Of a stretch of DNA of 64,000 nucleotides, positions 43,733 to 55,092 are shown piece after piece. The notes below the pieces were generated by a model, which ran no database searches, was not told the DNA's origin, and worked only from the letters and a program-made list of their open reading frames with translations. Source of the DNA: CAVPDA01 sp963702495 (lineage in GTDB: Bacteria > Pseudomonadota > Gammaproteobacteria > Burkholderiales > Rhodocyclaceae); the NCBI GenBank assembly GCA_963702495.1, contig CAVPDA010000018.1:434001-498000 (forward strand). Reading direction: 5' to 3'. The translations under genes and the position numbers were made by a program. Numbering within the stretch: position 1 is the first letter of the stretch; every line of letters begins with the position of its first letter.

Positions 43733-44802
43733 TCGATCACCTCGACGGCCGGCGCGTCCTCGGCGAACGTGAGGCGTTCGCGCAAGGCGCGAGTGGCGGC
43801 GATGCTGCCGGAGGCATCGATGCGCAAGGCGTGGTCGATGTCCAGCCGGCGCGCCATCTCGCGCCAGGCGCCGGCTCCCGCGATGAACAGCGGCTTGCTC
43901 GCGGCATCCGAGAGCGCGCCGATCGCGGCGGTGCGCTGGCGGCCGGGCACCACCAGGATCGTGACGGCCTGGGTGCCTTGCGCCGGCCAGCCGGTGCGCG
44001 GGTCCAGAATATGGCAGTAGCGCTTGCCGTTGACTTCGAAATAGCGCTGGTAGTCACCCGAGGTGCCGATCGCCTCGCCGTCCCGCAGCTCCAGCATGGC
44101 GATCGGCATCGGTGCGCGCGGGTGCTGTACACCCACCCGCCATGGCCTGCCGCCCTTGTCGCCCAGGGCCATGACGTTGCCGCCGATGTTGATCAGCGCA
44201 TTGCGGATGCCCTGCGCGCGCAGGATGGCGGCGGCACGGTCCAGGGCATAGCCCTTGGCATAGCCGCCGAAATCGAGCCGCACGGCGGCGTTGCGGCTGG
44301 TGACGCGCGCGCCCTCCAGGGCGAGGTCGGCCATGGCCGGCCGCTCGCGCGCCAGTCGCTCGACTTCTGCTGCGGGCGGAAGCAGCGGCTTGAATTCGTC
44401 GCTCTGAAAGCCCCACAGTCCGATCAGCTTGCCGATGGCGGGATCGAACAGCCGGTCCGAGGCCGCCGCGATGCGCGCCGCGTCGGCCACGATCGCGGCC
44501 AGCTCCGTGCTCACCTCGACACCGCGCTCGCCGCGCGCGATGGCCTCGTTCAACCGCGTCAGCTCGCTCGGCTGCCAGGCATGCAGCATGCGGTGCAGAC
44601 GGTCGAATTCGCGCAGCACGTCGGCGGCGGCGGCGCGCGCCTTGTCGGGCGCCGCGCCCTGGATCAGCACCTCGACGCGCGTGCCGAAGACATAGGATTC
44701 CTGCTGATGGACCTGCTCGCGGCCGCAGCCGGTCGCCAGCAGCATGAGTAAGAGGGAAGCGCACAGCGCCAGGCGCGCGCCGGCGACCGGGATTCTTCGC
44801 AT
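43729..44802 (-). CDS. apbE: FAD:protein FMN transferase (ApbE lipoprotein)
   Basis: 357 residues with lipoprotein signal (LLMLLATGCGRE). ApbE motifs: the N-terminal FGTRVEVLIQG, substrate region RLDFGGYAKGYALDRAA, NIGGNVMALGDKGGRPWRVG, IGTSGDYQRYFEVNGKRYCH, and ILDPRTGWPA. It attaches FMN to Thr of NqrB/RnfG-type proteins in the periplasm. No nqr, rnf or FMN-bind target is in the window. Confidence 0.94.
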   Translation of the reverse strand: MRRIPVAGARLALCASLLLMLLATGCGREQVHQQESYVFGTRVEVLIQGAAPDKARAAAADVLREFDRLHRMLHAWQPSELTRLNEAIARGERGVEVSTELAAIVADAARIAAASDRLFDPAIGKLIGLWGFQSDEFKPLLPPAAEVERLARERPAMADLALEGARVTSRNAAVRLDFGGYAKGYALDRAAAILRAQGIRNALINIGGNVMALGDKGGRPWRVGVQHPRAPMPIAMLELRDGEAIGTSGDYQRYFEVNGKRYCHILDPRTGWPAQGTQAVTILVVPGRQRTAAIGALSDAASKPLFIAGAGAWREMARRLDIDHALRIDASGSIAATRALRERLTFAEDAPAVEVIE

Positions 44803-44874
44803 TGGCTAAGCCGGCCGAGCCGGAACCGGAAAGGTTGCCCGCTCCCTGCAGCCGGAAAACCTGCCCTCTGCCAA

Positions 44875-44933
44875 CAAGGGGAGACTCCCTTTGCATATCC
44901 GCCACGAGGGAACAAGGGGAAGGCTCCCCTTGT
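44875..44933. repeat. Two related short hairpins between apbE and gshB
   Basis: ACAAGGGGA-AGGC-TCCCCTTGT (44912-44933) is a perfect 9-bp stem, preceded by a related imperfect one, CAAGGGGAGACTCCCTTTG (44875-44893), in the same register. They lie beyond the gshB stop and may be terminator or RNA-stability elements. No U-tract follows, so Rho-independent termination is uncertain. Confidence 0.5.
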
Positions 44934-45016
44934 AAATCCCCCCCAGCCGGCCCAGGCAATACTCCGACGGAATCGTCACGATTACACCCGTAAGAGCCCT
45001 GCTGGCTGGCCGGCGC

Positions 45017-45958
45017 TCAGGGACAGGCTGTTTCCAGCGCGTCGATGAACATGCCCGCGACATCGAAGCCGGTTTGCGCCGCGATCTCGACGAAGCAGGT
45101 CGGACTGGTGACGTTGATTTCGGTGAGGCAGTCGCCGATCACATCCAGCCCCACCAGTAGCAGGCCGCGCCCGGCGAGCACCGGCGCCAGCGCCGCCGCG
45201 ATCTCGTGGTCGCGCTGCGACAGCGGGCGCGCCACGCCGGTGCCGCCGGCGGCGAGATTGCCGCGCGTCTCGCCCGGCTTCGGAATCCGCGCCAGGCAAT
45301 AGGGCACCGGTTGCCCGCCGATGATCAGGATGCGCTTGTCGCCGTTCGCGATCTCGGGCAGGTAGCGCTGCGCCATGACGGTGCGCACGCCGTCGTGGGT
45401 GAGCGTCTCGATGATGACGTTGCGATTGGGGTCGCCGCGGCGCACGCGAAACACCTGGCTGCCGCCCATGCCGTCCAGCGGCTTGAGCACCGCGTCCTCC
45501 ATCTCGTCGATGAAGGCGTGCAGCCGCCCGGCTTCGCGCGCCACCAGCGTCGGCGCGGTGAATTGCGCGAATTCGGTGATGGCGATCTTCTCCGAATGGT
45601 CGCGGATGGCGCGCGGATCGTTGAACACGCGTGCTCCGGCTCGCACCGCCGCTTCCAGCAGCCAGGTCGCGGCCACATACTCGAAATCGAAGGGCGGATC
45701 CTGGCGCATCAGGACAGCGTCGAATTCCTGCAGTGCCGCCGGCGCAGTGCCGCGGGCCGTAAACCAGTGATGGTCGTCGTCGCTGACCGCGAGCCGCGCG
45801 GCATCGGCGAAGACGACGCCGTCGCGCCAGCACAAGGCCTCGCGCCGGATGGCATGGATCTCGTGGCCGCGGCGCTGCGCCGCGCGCATCATGGCGACGC
45901 TCGAATCCTTGTAGGCCTTGAGCCGGTCGAGCGGATCGACGATGAAGGCGAACTTCAT
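45017..45958 (-). CDS. gshB: Glutathione synthetase
   Basis: 313 residues from ATG 45958, which overlaps the gshA stop (ATGA). ATP-grasp enzyme: MKFAFIVDPLDRLKAYKDSS, QDPPFDFEYV, KPLDGMGGSQVFRV, RYLPEIANGDKRILII, and the C-terminal GLDVIGDCLTEINVTSPT for Mg-ATP binding. It adds glycine to gamma-glutamylcysteine. Confidence 0.96.
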   Translation of the reverse strand: MKFAFIVDPLDRLKAYKDSSVAMMRAAQRRGHEIHAIRREALCWRDGVVFADAARLAVSDDDHHWFTARGTAPAALQEFDAVLMRQDPPFDFEYVAATWLLEAAVRAGARVFNDPRAIRDHSEKIAITEFAQFTAPTLVAREAGRLHAFIDEMEDAVLKPLDGMGGSQVFRVRRGDPNRNVIIETLTHDGVRTVMAQRYLPEIANGDKRILIIGGQPVPYCLARIPKPGETRGNLAAGGTGVARPLSQRDHEIAAALAPVLAGRGLLLVGLDVIGDCLTEINVTSPTCFVEIAAQTGFDVAGMFIDALETACP

Positions 45959-47235
45959 GCGTCGGGCGCGCTGCGCTCCAGTTCGAGCGAGGCGGCGAGA
46001 AGCGCCAGGCGGGCGATCACGCCGTAGGCGAAGAAGCGGTTGGGCGGCGCGTCGGGATTGGCGCCCGGGTTGGGCAGCATGCACGCGGTCTCGAACGCCA
46101 GCGGCTTGAAGTGCATGCCGGGCGCATTGAGGTTCTCGTCGCGGCCGCGGTTGGTATGCACGCGGTAGAAGCCGCCCACGACATAGCGGTCGATCATGTA
46201 CACCACCGGCTCGGCGACGCCGGCATCGATGGTCTCGAAGGTATGCACGCCCTCCTGGATGATCACCTCGGTCACCTCCAGGCCCTCCTTGACCACCGCC
46301 ATCTTGTTGCGCTGCTTGCGGTTCAGTCCTTTCACTTCGGAGGCGTCGCGCACCGTCATGATGCCCATGCCATAGGTTCCGGCGTCCGCCTTGACGATGA
46401 CGAACGGACTCTCGCTGACGCCGTACTCGCGGTATTTGGCGCGGGTGCGGGTCAGCACGTCATCGACGTTCGCCGCCAGGCATTCCTCGCCGCGCCGCTC
46501 CTGGAAGTTCACCTCGCCGCACACGGCGAAGGCCGGATTGACGAGCCAGTGGTCGATGCCCAGCACCGCCGCAAAGCTCTTCGCCACTTCGTCGTAGGCC
46601 GCGAAGTGGCGCGACTTGCGCCGCGTCACCCAGCCCGCATGAAGAGGCGGGATAACGAACTGCTCGTGCAGGCCCTGCAGGATGGGCGGCACGCCGGCGG
46701 ACAGATCGTTGTTGAGCAGGATCGAGCAGGGGTCGAAGTCCTTCAGTCCCAGACGGCGGCCGCTGCGCACCAGCGGTTCCAGCGTGAGCTTCTGGCCGTC
46801 GGGCAGATCGATCGTCGTCGGCTCGGTGATCTCGGGCAGGAGGCTGCCGACGCGCACGTTGAGGCCGGTGTGATGGAGGATGGTGGCCAGATGAACGACG
46901 TTCTGCAGGTAGAACAGGTTGCGCGTGTGGTTCTCGGGAACGATGAGGAAGTTCTTGGCCTCGGGGCAGATCTTCTCGATTGCCGCCATCGCCGCCTGCA
47001 CCGCCAGCGGCAGGAACGCCGGATTCAGGTTGTTGAAGCCGCCGGGGAACAGGTTGGTATCCACCGGCGCCACCTTGAAGCCCGAATTGCGCAGGTCCAC
47101 CGAGGCATAGAACGGCGGCGTGTGGTCCAGCCACTGGCCGCGGAACCACTGCTCGATCAGTGTGCTGGCGTCGAGAAAGCGCGTCTCCAGGTCGAGCAGC
47201 GGTCCGGTGAGGGCGGTGGTGAGATGTGGGACCAT
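45955..47235 (-). CDS. gshA: Glutamate-cysteine ligase, betaproteobacterial type (PF08886)
   Basis: 426 residues. Not the gamma-proteobacterial GshA fold, but the PF08886 family of Beta-proteobacteria and some others: DTNLFPGGFNNLNPAF, LIVPENHTRNLFYLQNV, KADAGTYGMGIMTV, VIIQEGVHTFE, FYRVHTNRGRDENLNAPG. It commits glutamate and cysteine to glutathione. Operon with gshB. The 3' end appears complete; the start (GTG/ATG at 47235) has no strong competitor. Confidence 0.94.
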   Translation of the reverse strand: MVPHLTTALTGPLLDLETRFLDASTLIEQWFRGQWLDHTPPFYASVDLRNSGFKVAPVDTNLFPGGFNNLNPAFLPLAVQAAMAAIEKICPEAKNFLIVPENHTRNLFYLQNVVHLATILHHTGLNVRVGSLLPEITEPTTIDLPDGQKLTLEPLVRSGRRLGLKDFDPCSILLNNDLSAGVPPILQGLHEQFVIPPLHAGWVTRRKSRHFAAYDEVAKSFAAVLGIDHWLVNPAFAVCGEVNFQERRGEECLAANVDDVLTRTRAKYREYGVSESPFVIVKADAGTYGMGIMTVRDASEVKGLNRKQRNKMAVVKEGLEVTEVIIQEGVHTFETIDAGVAEPVVYMIDRYVVGGFYRVHTNRGRDENLNAPGMHFKPLAFETACMLPNPGANPDAPPNRFFAYGVIARLALLAASLELERSAPDA

Positions 47236-47288
47236 GGGCTTGCAGGCGTTGGGTGGCCGGCGCGGCGGCCGCGGGGTCGAAAACTATC

Positions 47289-48537
47289 TTACACCAATGC
47301 CGCTGCGTGGGCGTTGCGGGGCAGGAAACGCGAGAAGGTCGCGGGCAGGGGAGCGTTCTCCAGGCTGCGCTGCGTGAACAGGTAGCGGCCGTCGCAGACG
47401 AAACCCAGGTCTGCCCAGTCCATCTCGTTGAGCGCGGCGCACAGCGCATGCACATCCTGCCGCGGATCGCGGGGAAAGATCGCCAATACCGCGCCGTCGT
47501 AGTGAATGTTGGGATGGACGAAGAATGGCCGCGCGTTGCGCGTCTTGTTGTTGACGTAGATGCGCGGCTGCTCCGATACGTAATACCCCCGCCCCCACTG
47601 CCACCAATTGGACTCGTCGAAGGGGCGGATGCGCCGCGCCAGCAGGCGCTCGCGAAAAGGCTCCAGATACGGGATGCGCCGGTTGTAGATCATGCGCCGC
47701 AGCTCGCCCGTCTGCGCCGTGCGCGAGCAGACGAAATCGAGCGTGCCGTGCTCCTCGCTGGCGAACACCTCGTCGTCGCCGCTCACCGCGCCCACCTTGA
47801 CGAAGAACAGGTCGGAGAAGCGCTGCGGATAGTGCTTGCGCGTGAACAGCAGATGGCCGGCGCATTCCAGGAACTCGCGCGCTTCCCAGCGCCCCGCCGC
47901 CAGCGCGTGCCGCAGCGACTCGTGTTCCGGCACGTCGAGGAAGCGAGTGCGGCGGCTGAAGTCGCCCCGCTGCAAGCGCCAGATGGCGCAGTTCGGCACC
48001 GCGTCGGCGAAGACGCGGGCGTCGCCCAGTTCGATGAAGTCAGTGATCGTCCCTTCCTCGAACAGCCAGCGGTTGAGTTTCACGCTCGAGGTGGACTTGA
48101 GGAAATCGCGCGGCGTGATGAAGATCAGCTCGCCGCCGGGAGCGAGGTGGCGCAGGCATTTGGCGATGAAGAACAGATAAAGGTTGGAGCGGCCATCGAA
48201 GCCTTCCTTGTGCAGCAGCGCCTTGGTGGATGCGGCGATGTCCTGGAAGCGCACGTAGGGCGGGTTGCCGACGATGGCGTCGAACTGTTCGGACTCCGGA
48301 TAGGCGAAGAAATCCATGTTCAGCGCGTCCGGCGGCGCATGGCGCCGGTCCGGCTCGATGGCGACGCAACCGGGAAGGCGCAGCGAGAACGCGCCTTCGC
48401 CGCACGACGGTTCCAGCACACGGCCCGGGTTGCGCCGCAGGTTCAGCATGGCGTTCAACGATTTCGGGCGGCGTGAACACCTGTCCGAGAACGGCGACGT
48501 CGCGCGTGGCGGGGACACTTACTGTGGGGAGGCTCAT
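47289..48537 (-). CDS. Orphan DNA adenine-N6 methyltransferase (frame change near 48455)
   Basis: About 415 residues from ATG 48537. N-terminal SAM motif X in LGQVFTPPEIV, motif I VLEPSCGEGAF, catalytic motif IV VGNPPYVRF, and motif VIII-like RDFLKST. The Eco57I/TaqI-type gamma class order is followed by a target-recognition C-terminus (IYNRRIPYLEPF, WWQWGRGYY). The first 27 residues and the rest are in different frames; a T run (GTTGAAC versus GTGAAC) restores EIVNAMLNLRR, so assembly error is likely. No restriction enzyme, helicase or specificity gene is adjacent. Divergent from the ABC-F gene at 48607. It may be a solitary regulator-type methylase or remnant of a type IIG system. Confidence 0.8.
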
Positions 48538-48606
48538 GTTGGGATCGGCTAGAATGTGCGGCTTTCCGCGCACAGGCGCGGAGTCCGCGGGGAAAGAAGG
48601 TACCTG

Positions 48607-50223
<1,617 letters not shown>

Positions 50224-50228
50224 CCGCC

Positions 50229-50828
50229 ATGGCGGCCGCTGCGGCATTGCCGGGAACGACGCAGGTCCGGCGCATTGCAACCCGGCTGCTGCGGCTGGCG
50301 GGCTGGAACCTGGTGTTCCGTCCGGCGCCGATGCCGAAGGCAGTGGTCATCTTCTACCCGCACACCTCCAACTGGGATTTCGTCATCGGCATCCTGGCCC
50401 GCGCCGCGCTGAGCTTCCCCGTGCGCTGGGCGGGCAAGGACACGCTGTTCCGCTGGCCCTTCGGCGGGCTGCTGCGCAAGCTCGGTGGCATTCCGGTGAA
50501 TCGCCGGCAGACCACCGGGCTGGTGCGACGATTATGCGAGGAGTTCGAGCGCGAGGATTCGCTCTATCTCGCCATCGCACCCGAGGGAACCCGTTCCCGC
50601 GCCGAATACTGGAAGTCCGGCTTCTACCACCTGGCGCGCGCGGCCGGCGTCCCGCTGGGGCTGGCTTTCATCGATTATAACCGGCGCGAGATCGGCATCG
50701 ACACCTACATCGAGTTGAGCGGCGACGTCGAAGTCAACCTCGCCGCCCTGCGCGGCTATTACGCGCCAAAGCGAGGCAAGCATCCGCAGCTGCAGGGGCC
50801 GATCCGCGTCAAGCCGGGTTCGCTCTGA
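50229..50828 (+). CDS. PlsC-like lysophospholipid acyltransferase family protein
   Basis: 199 residues. The HX4D active site appears as YPHTSNWDF, followed by RWAGKDTLFRWPFGGLLRKL, GGIPVNR and PEGTRSRAEYWKSGFY. It is single-domain and short, the size of small membrane-associated acyltransferases. It may acylate a lysophospholipid or another glycerol-like acceptor. Starts 6 bp after the ybiT stop on the same strand, so co-transcribed. Confidence 0.85.
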   Translation: MAAAAALPGTTQVRRIATRLLRLAGWNLVFRPAPMPKAVVIFYPHTSNWDFVIGILARAALSFPVRWAGKDTLFRWPFGGLLRKLGGIPVNRRQTTGLVRRLCEEFEREDSLYLAIAPEGTRSRAEYWKSGFYHLARAAGVPLGLAFIDYNRREIGIDTYIELSGDVEVNLAALRGYYAPKRGKHPQLQGPIRVKPGSL

Positions 50829-50852
50829 TCTGGGCGCGCAAAGCGGGCGGCG

Positions 50853-51248
50853 TTACTGCTGCAGCAGCGCCCTGATCTGCGGCTCGGAGCGGGCGCCGAC
50901 GACGAGTTGCTTCAGGATTCCCTTTTCCACCAGCGCCAGCGAAGGCGTCCCCATCACGCCGAAGCGCCGCGCCAGCGCCAGCGACTGGGCGACATTGACC
51001 TTCAGCACATTGCCGCGCTCCGCCGCCAGCTTGTCCATCACCGGTGTCATCGGGCGGCAGGCGCCGCAGCCCGGGCTCCAGAAATAGACCAGCAGGCGCT
51101 CCTGGGCGCGTTGCGCGTCGTTCAGCATCGCGTCGAGTTCGGGCACGGCGCGGCCGCGCATGCGCCGGGCACGGATCAGGGGCACGATCTGCATCAGGAC
51201 AATGGCCAGCGCGAGGCCGGCGACCAGGTATTCCCATCCCATACTCAT
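50853..51248 (-). CDS. Membrane-anchored thioredoxin-fold protein
   Basis: 131 residues. N-terminal membrane helix (YLVAGLALAIVLMQIVPLI), then a thioredoxin fold with the CGAC active site in YFWSPGCGACRPM and the cis-Pro region GVMGTPSLALVEKG. The unusual dithiol differs from CPxC of typical Trx. Convergent with the acyltransferase gene. Substrates unknown. Confidence 0.8.
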   Translation of the reverse strand: MSMGWEYLVAGLALAIVLMQIVPLIRARRMRGRAVPELDAMLNDAQRAQERLLVYFWSPGCGACRPMTPVMDKLAAERGNVLKVNVAQSLALARRFGVMGTPSLALVEKGILKQLVVGARSEPQIRALLQQ

Positions 51249-51290
51249 CGCACTCCTGTCAAATCACTGGAACATCCAAGGCTTCACGTT

Positions 51291-52004
51291 CTATTTCGCA
51301 GTTGCCGCGTCCGCTGCGGCCTCGCCTTGCCGCGCCGCCTTTTCGGCTTTCCTGCGCTCCTTCTCCTCGATGCGGCGGTCCAGCTCGGCGCGCTGGCGCT
51401 GCGCATCCGCCGCCCGCTGTCGCGCCTGCTCCACCTTCTCGGCGCGACGCCTGGCCTTTTCGGCGTCCTGCTGCTGGCGCGCCTGGGCTTCCTGCCCAGC
51501 GCGGGCCTGGCCTTCCTCGTGGCGCCGCGTGCGGTCGGCGTCGCGCGCGGCGGACTCCTGAGCCTGGGCCTCGCGCTCGGCGCGAAGGCGCTGCGCATCC
51601 TGCTGCTTCTCGGCGGCGCGGCGCTCCCGTTCCGCCGCGTCCAGCGCACGCTGGCGGCGCGTCAGTTCGCGCTCCATGTCGTTGACCTGCTGTTCGAGGC
51701 GCCGCGCTTCCTGCTTCGACTGGACGTGGTCCCGGCGCGCGTCTTCCAGGCAGGAGGAGACCAGAAACTTGCGCTGGCAGGCGGCGTTGCGCTCCGCCAG
51801 CCGACGCTCGGCCGCTTGCCGCCGCTGCGTTGCTTCGGTGCGCAATGCGGCGGCACGCTCGACAAGCTGCCGCTCGTCCTCGGCCTGCAGGGCAACGGCC
51901 GGCTCCGGCGCGGCGGTGTCGGCCGCAAGCGCGCCGCGTCCGGCCGCCACTGCGGCCAGCGCCAACACGCCGAGAACGGCGCAGGTTCGTGCGAAGGCGA
52001 TCAT
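51291..52004 (-). CDS. Exported coiled-coil protein, Arg/Glu/Ala-rich
   Basis: 237 residues from ATG 52004. Signal peptide (LGVLALAAVAAGRGALA) followed by a nearly unbroken charged coiled coil (from about 45: ERQLVERAAALRTEATQRRQ ... to ERRKAEKAARQGEA). Two Cys near residues 80-90 (NAACQRKFLVSSCLED), a motif seen in a family of betaproteobacterial coiled-coil periplasmic proteins. No enzymatic domain. Low complexity makes homology assignment unreliable. Confidence 0.65.
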   Translation of the reverse strand: MIAFARTCAVLGVLALAAVAAGRGALAADTAAPEPAVALQAEDERQLVERAAALRTEATQRRQAAERRLAERNAACQRKFLVSSCLEDARRDHVQSKQEARRLEQQVNDMERELTRRQRALDAAERERRAAEKQQDAQRLRAEREAQAQESAARDADRTRRHEEGQARAGQEAQARQQQDAEKARRRAEKVEQARQRAADAQRQRAELDRRIEEKERRKAEKAARQGEAAADAATAK

Positions 52005-52179
52005 CGGATTCGAAGGCGGGTTGCTGCCGCAGCTGCGGCAGCAGACCCGCGGAAACGGCGGGAACCTCGCAAGCATAGCATCCGCCACCGGCGCCTGACC
52101 CCTGGCGCCGCGTACCGCCTGAAAGGGCGGTGCGAAGGGAAGATAGAATAGCCGCCTTTCGCCGTCCCTTCCCCGATCC

Positions 52180-54075
52180 GTGATCCAACTGCGCAATCTC
52201 ACCCTCGCCCGCGGCGCGCGCCCGCTGATCGAAGGCGCCACCGTCCAGATCCACCCCGGCCAGAAGGTGGGCGTGGTCGGCGCCAACGGCTGCGGCAAGA
52301 CCAGCCTGTTCGCCATGCTGCGGGGGGAGCTGCATCCCGACACGGGCGATCTGGAACTGCCGCCGCGCTGGGTGATCGCCCACGTGGCGCAGGAGACGCC
52401 GGCCGTTGCCGCACCCGCCCTGGAGTACGTGCTCGACGGCGATGCCGAACTGCGCCAGGTCGAGGCCGAGATCGCGCAGGCGGAGGCGTGCCATGACGGC
52501 GAGCGCCTCGCCCACGGCCACGAACTGCTGCGCAACATCGACGGCTATGGCGCCCGGGCACGGGCATCGGCCCTGCTGCACGGCCTGGGATTTTCCGACG
52601 GGCAGTTCCTGCAGCCGGTGGCGAGCTTCTCCGGCGGCTGGCGCGTACGGCTCAACCTGGGGCGGGCGCTGATGTGCCGCTCCGACCTGCTGCTGCTCGA
52701 CGAGCCCACCAATCACCTGGACCTCGACGCCGTCATCTGGCTCGAACAGTGGCTCAAGGATTACCGCGGCACGCTGCTGCTGATTTCCCACGACCGCGAT
52801 TTCCTCGACAACGTCGCCGGCAGCATCGCCCACATCGAAGGCCGCCGCCTCAAGCTGTACACGGGCAACTATACGGCGTTCGAGCACGCCCGCGCCCAGC
52901 ATCTGGCGGCACAGCAGGCGATGTTCGACCGTCAGCAGCGCGAGATCGCCCATCTGCACCGCTTCATCGACCGCTTCCGCGCCAAGGCCACCAAGGCGCG
53001 CCAGGCGCAGAGCCGCATCAAGGCGCTGGCACGGCTGGAGGAGGTCGCACCTGCCCATGTCGACTCGCCCTTCACCTTCCGCTTCTTCGAGCCGGCGGCG
53101 AGCCCCGATCCGCTGCTGATGCTGGAGGACGGCAGCGCGGGATACGCCGGCAATCCGGTGTTGGAACGGGTGACGCTGGTGCTGCGGCCGGGGGAGCGCG
53201 TCGGCCTGCTGGGGCGCAACGGCGCCGGGAAATCGACCCTGATCAAGACTCTGGCCGGGGAGCTGCCGCTGCTGGGAGGAACGCGACTGGAAGGCAAGGG
53301 ACTCGCCGTCGGCTATTTCGCCCAGCACCAGTTGGAGCAGCTGCGGCCGGACGAGAGCCCGCTCTGGCACCTGCTGCGAATCGAACCGCAGACCCGGGAG
53401 CAGGATCTGCGCGACTACCTCGGCGGCTTCGATTTCCGCGGCGACATGGCGAGCGCAGCCGTAGCCAACTTCTCGGGCGGCGAGAAGTCGCGGCTCGCCC
53501 TGGCGCTGCTGATCCGGCGCCGCCCCAACCTGCTGCTGCTGGACGAACCGACCAACCATCTCGACCTGGAGATGCGCCATGCGCTGACGCTGGCGCTGTC
53601 GGAATACGAGGGTGCGGTGGTGCTGGTATCGCACGATCGGCACCTGCTGCGCTCCACCGTCGACCGCTTCCTGCTGGTGGCCGATGGCGGCGCGGCGGCC
53701 TTCGATGGCGACCTCGACGATTACCGGGCCTGGCTCGACGCGCAGCGCAGCGTTCAGGAAACCGCGGCGGCGCCGGCGCCGAATCGCAGGCAGCAGCGGC
53801 GCGAGGAAGCGGAGGAACGGGAGCGCCGTTCCACTCGGCGGCGACCGCTGCAACGGGAGATCGAACAACTGGAGCGTCAACTGGCGCAGTGGGGCGACGA
53901 GAAACGCGACCTGGAGACGCGGCTCGCCGATCCGGCGACCTATGGCTCGACCGACACGGCGGCCCTGCGCGATACGCTGCGGCGCCAATCCGACCTGATG
54001 CGCCAGATCGAAGCCGTGGAGGAACGCTGGCTGGCGCTCCACGCCGAACTGGAGGAGATGGATCGCCTGGCCTGA
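52180..54075 (+). CDS. yheS: ABC-F ATPase, YheS/Uup-like
   Basis: 631 residues from GTG 52180. Two ABC domains: Walker A VGANGCGKTS and LGRNGAGKST, signatures FSGGWRVRLNLGRAL and FSGGEKSRLALALL, Walker B LLLDEPTNHLDLDAVIWLEQ and LLLDEPTNHLDLEM, and the ABC-F linker (FDRQQREIAHLHRFIDRFRA). The C-terminus carries an extra coiled coil (QQRREEAEERERR and on, then REIEQLERQLAQW), as in YheS. It is the second ABC-F gene within 4 kb and likely has a separate ribosome-related role. Confidence 0.93.
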   Translation: MIQLRNLTLARGARPLIEGATVQIHPGQKVGVVGANGCGKTSLFAMLRGELHPDTGDLELPPRWVIAHVAQETPAVAAPALEYVLDGDAELRQVEAEIAQAEACHDGERLAHGHELLRNIDGYGARARASALLHGLGFSDGQFLQPVASFSGGWRVRLNLGRALMCRSDLLLLDEPTNHLDLDAVIWLEQWLKDYRGTLLLISHDRDFLDNVAGSIAHIEGRRLKLYTGNYTAFEHARAQHLAAQQAMFDRQQREIAHLHRFIDRFRAKATKARQAQSRIKALARLEEVAPAHVDSPFTFRFFEPAASPDPLLMLEDGSAGYAGNPVLERVTLVLRPGERVGLLGRNGAGKSTLIKTLAGELPLLGGTRLEGKGLAVGYFAQHQLEQLRPDESPLWHLLRIEPQTREQDLRDYLGGFDFRGDMASAAVANFSGGEKSRLALALLIRRRPNLLLLDEPTNHLDLEMRHALTLALSEYEGAVVLVSHDRHLLRSTVDRFLLVADGGAAAFDGDLDDYRAWLDAQRSVQETAAAPAPNRRQQRREEAEERERRSTRRRPLQREIEQLERQLAQWGDEKRDLETRLADPATYGSTDTAALRDTLRRQSDLMRQIEAVEERWLALHAELEEMDRLA

Positions 54076-54636
54076 GCGTCAGCCCAGGACTGTGCGGCAC
54101 GACGGCACGACTGCGCCGCATCGCCTTGGCCGCGAAGAGAAGAGGGCGAGCGGAAGGTGGCGTGGAATCTGCGCCAGGACTGACGAGGGCGGAGTGTGGA
54201 AACGCGGTGCTGGAATGCTCACTTTCGGCCAGGTGGCGTCATTTCCTGCGCTCGAAAGTCACGTTACCGAGCGTCAGGGGCTACCTGCACACGAGTCCTT
54301 CGGCGATGCCGGCTCGGTGACCCTGGCCGGCCTCAGCTGCCAGTCGCGCTCCATTCACAGCGGTCGCCAGTGACCGCTCTTCGATTCCTGCGAACACGCT
54401 TTCGTCCCCACGCATGCCGTACAACATGCCCCCGTGCATCCACTTCGCAGCTCTAACGGCTCTAACGGCCGGGAGGGCGGTCGGCTCAGTAGCGTTGGTG
54501 GGCATAGCAGAGCGGCAATCCAAGCGCCGGAGAGCCTCCATGAGCGGACTTCACCCCCACAAAGAGGCCTCGGCCGTTGCCAAATACATCCCGGAGCCCG
54601 AGGAGACCGGGTAGCGCCCCGAGGGTTGGTTGCCTA
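54076..54636. other. Interval without a recognisable gene
   Basis: Short open frames on both strands have no supportive features. Base composition falls toward the three-gene cassette that follows on the minus strand. The segment may be decayed DNA at the edge of an insertion. Confidence 0.5.
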
Positions 54637-55092
54637 CTAGACTTTCTTCGCTGGATGCAGTTCGGAACGCAGACCAGCCAAGAGTTCCCCCACGAAATGT
54701 GCCCCTGATTCGTCGGTCGGCAGGTTGTAGACTCCCGAGTGAGACGGGTCTGGCACGGTGGCGGGTGGCGCGGTTTCCGGATCATGCAGAACATCAATTA
54801 CGCGCCGATCCGGCGTGTTGGTCCTTACAGTGGTCCGTGCCGCCCCAACGTTCAAGACGGCGATCCGAGCTTGCGTCCCCACCCTTTTGAACTTGCGTGA
54901 GAAAAGAGCTTGCAGTTCCGCCACCTCGGTATCTCGCGTCGGCAGGCCCAGTTGCTCGAGCCAGTTCACCGATAGCGCTGGCTCGTCTGGCTTTAGTTTG
55001 AACGCAAGGGCCGTGGGGTCTCCCGCCTCATCCAGCGTAGTGAAGCTGCAAAGGCGCGCGATATTATCGGAGTCAGGGACGGGCGTTGCCAC
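54637..55092 (-). CDS. Cassette protein C: unknown 151-residue protein
   Basis: 151 residues; start overlaps the preceding gene by 20 bp. Recognisable blocks are NIARLCSFTTLDEAGDPTAL, KPDEPALSVNWLEQLGLPT, then LFSRKFKRVGTQARIAVLNV and an acidic/Pro segment with TVPDPSHSGVYNLPTDE. It looks soluble and cytoplasmic, with no signal or membrane helix. I have no named family, but the first block looks like a conserved motif rather than random translation. Last gene in the overlapping A-B-C operon. Confidence 0.7.
   Translation of the reverse strand: MATPVPDSDNIARLCSFTTLDEAGDPTALAFKLKPDEPALSVNWLEQLGLPTRDTEVAELQALFSRKFKRVGTQARIAVLNVGAARTTVRTNTPDRRVIDVLHDPETAPPATVPDPSHSGVYNLPTDESGAHFVGELLAGLRSELHPAKKV

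Noticed and set aside
51259..54042. 927-codon minus-strand open frame over the yheS gene
   Set aside because: Antisense shadow of an ABC-F gene with matching codon pattern; it has no recognisable domain.
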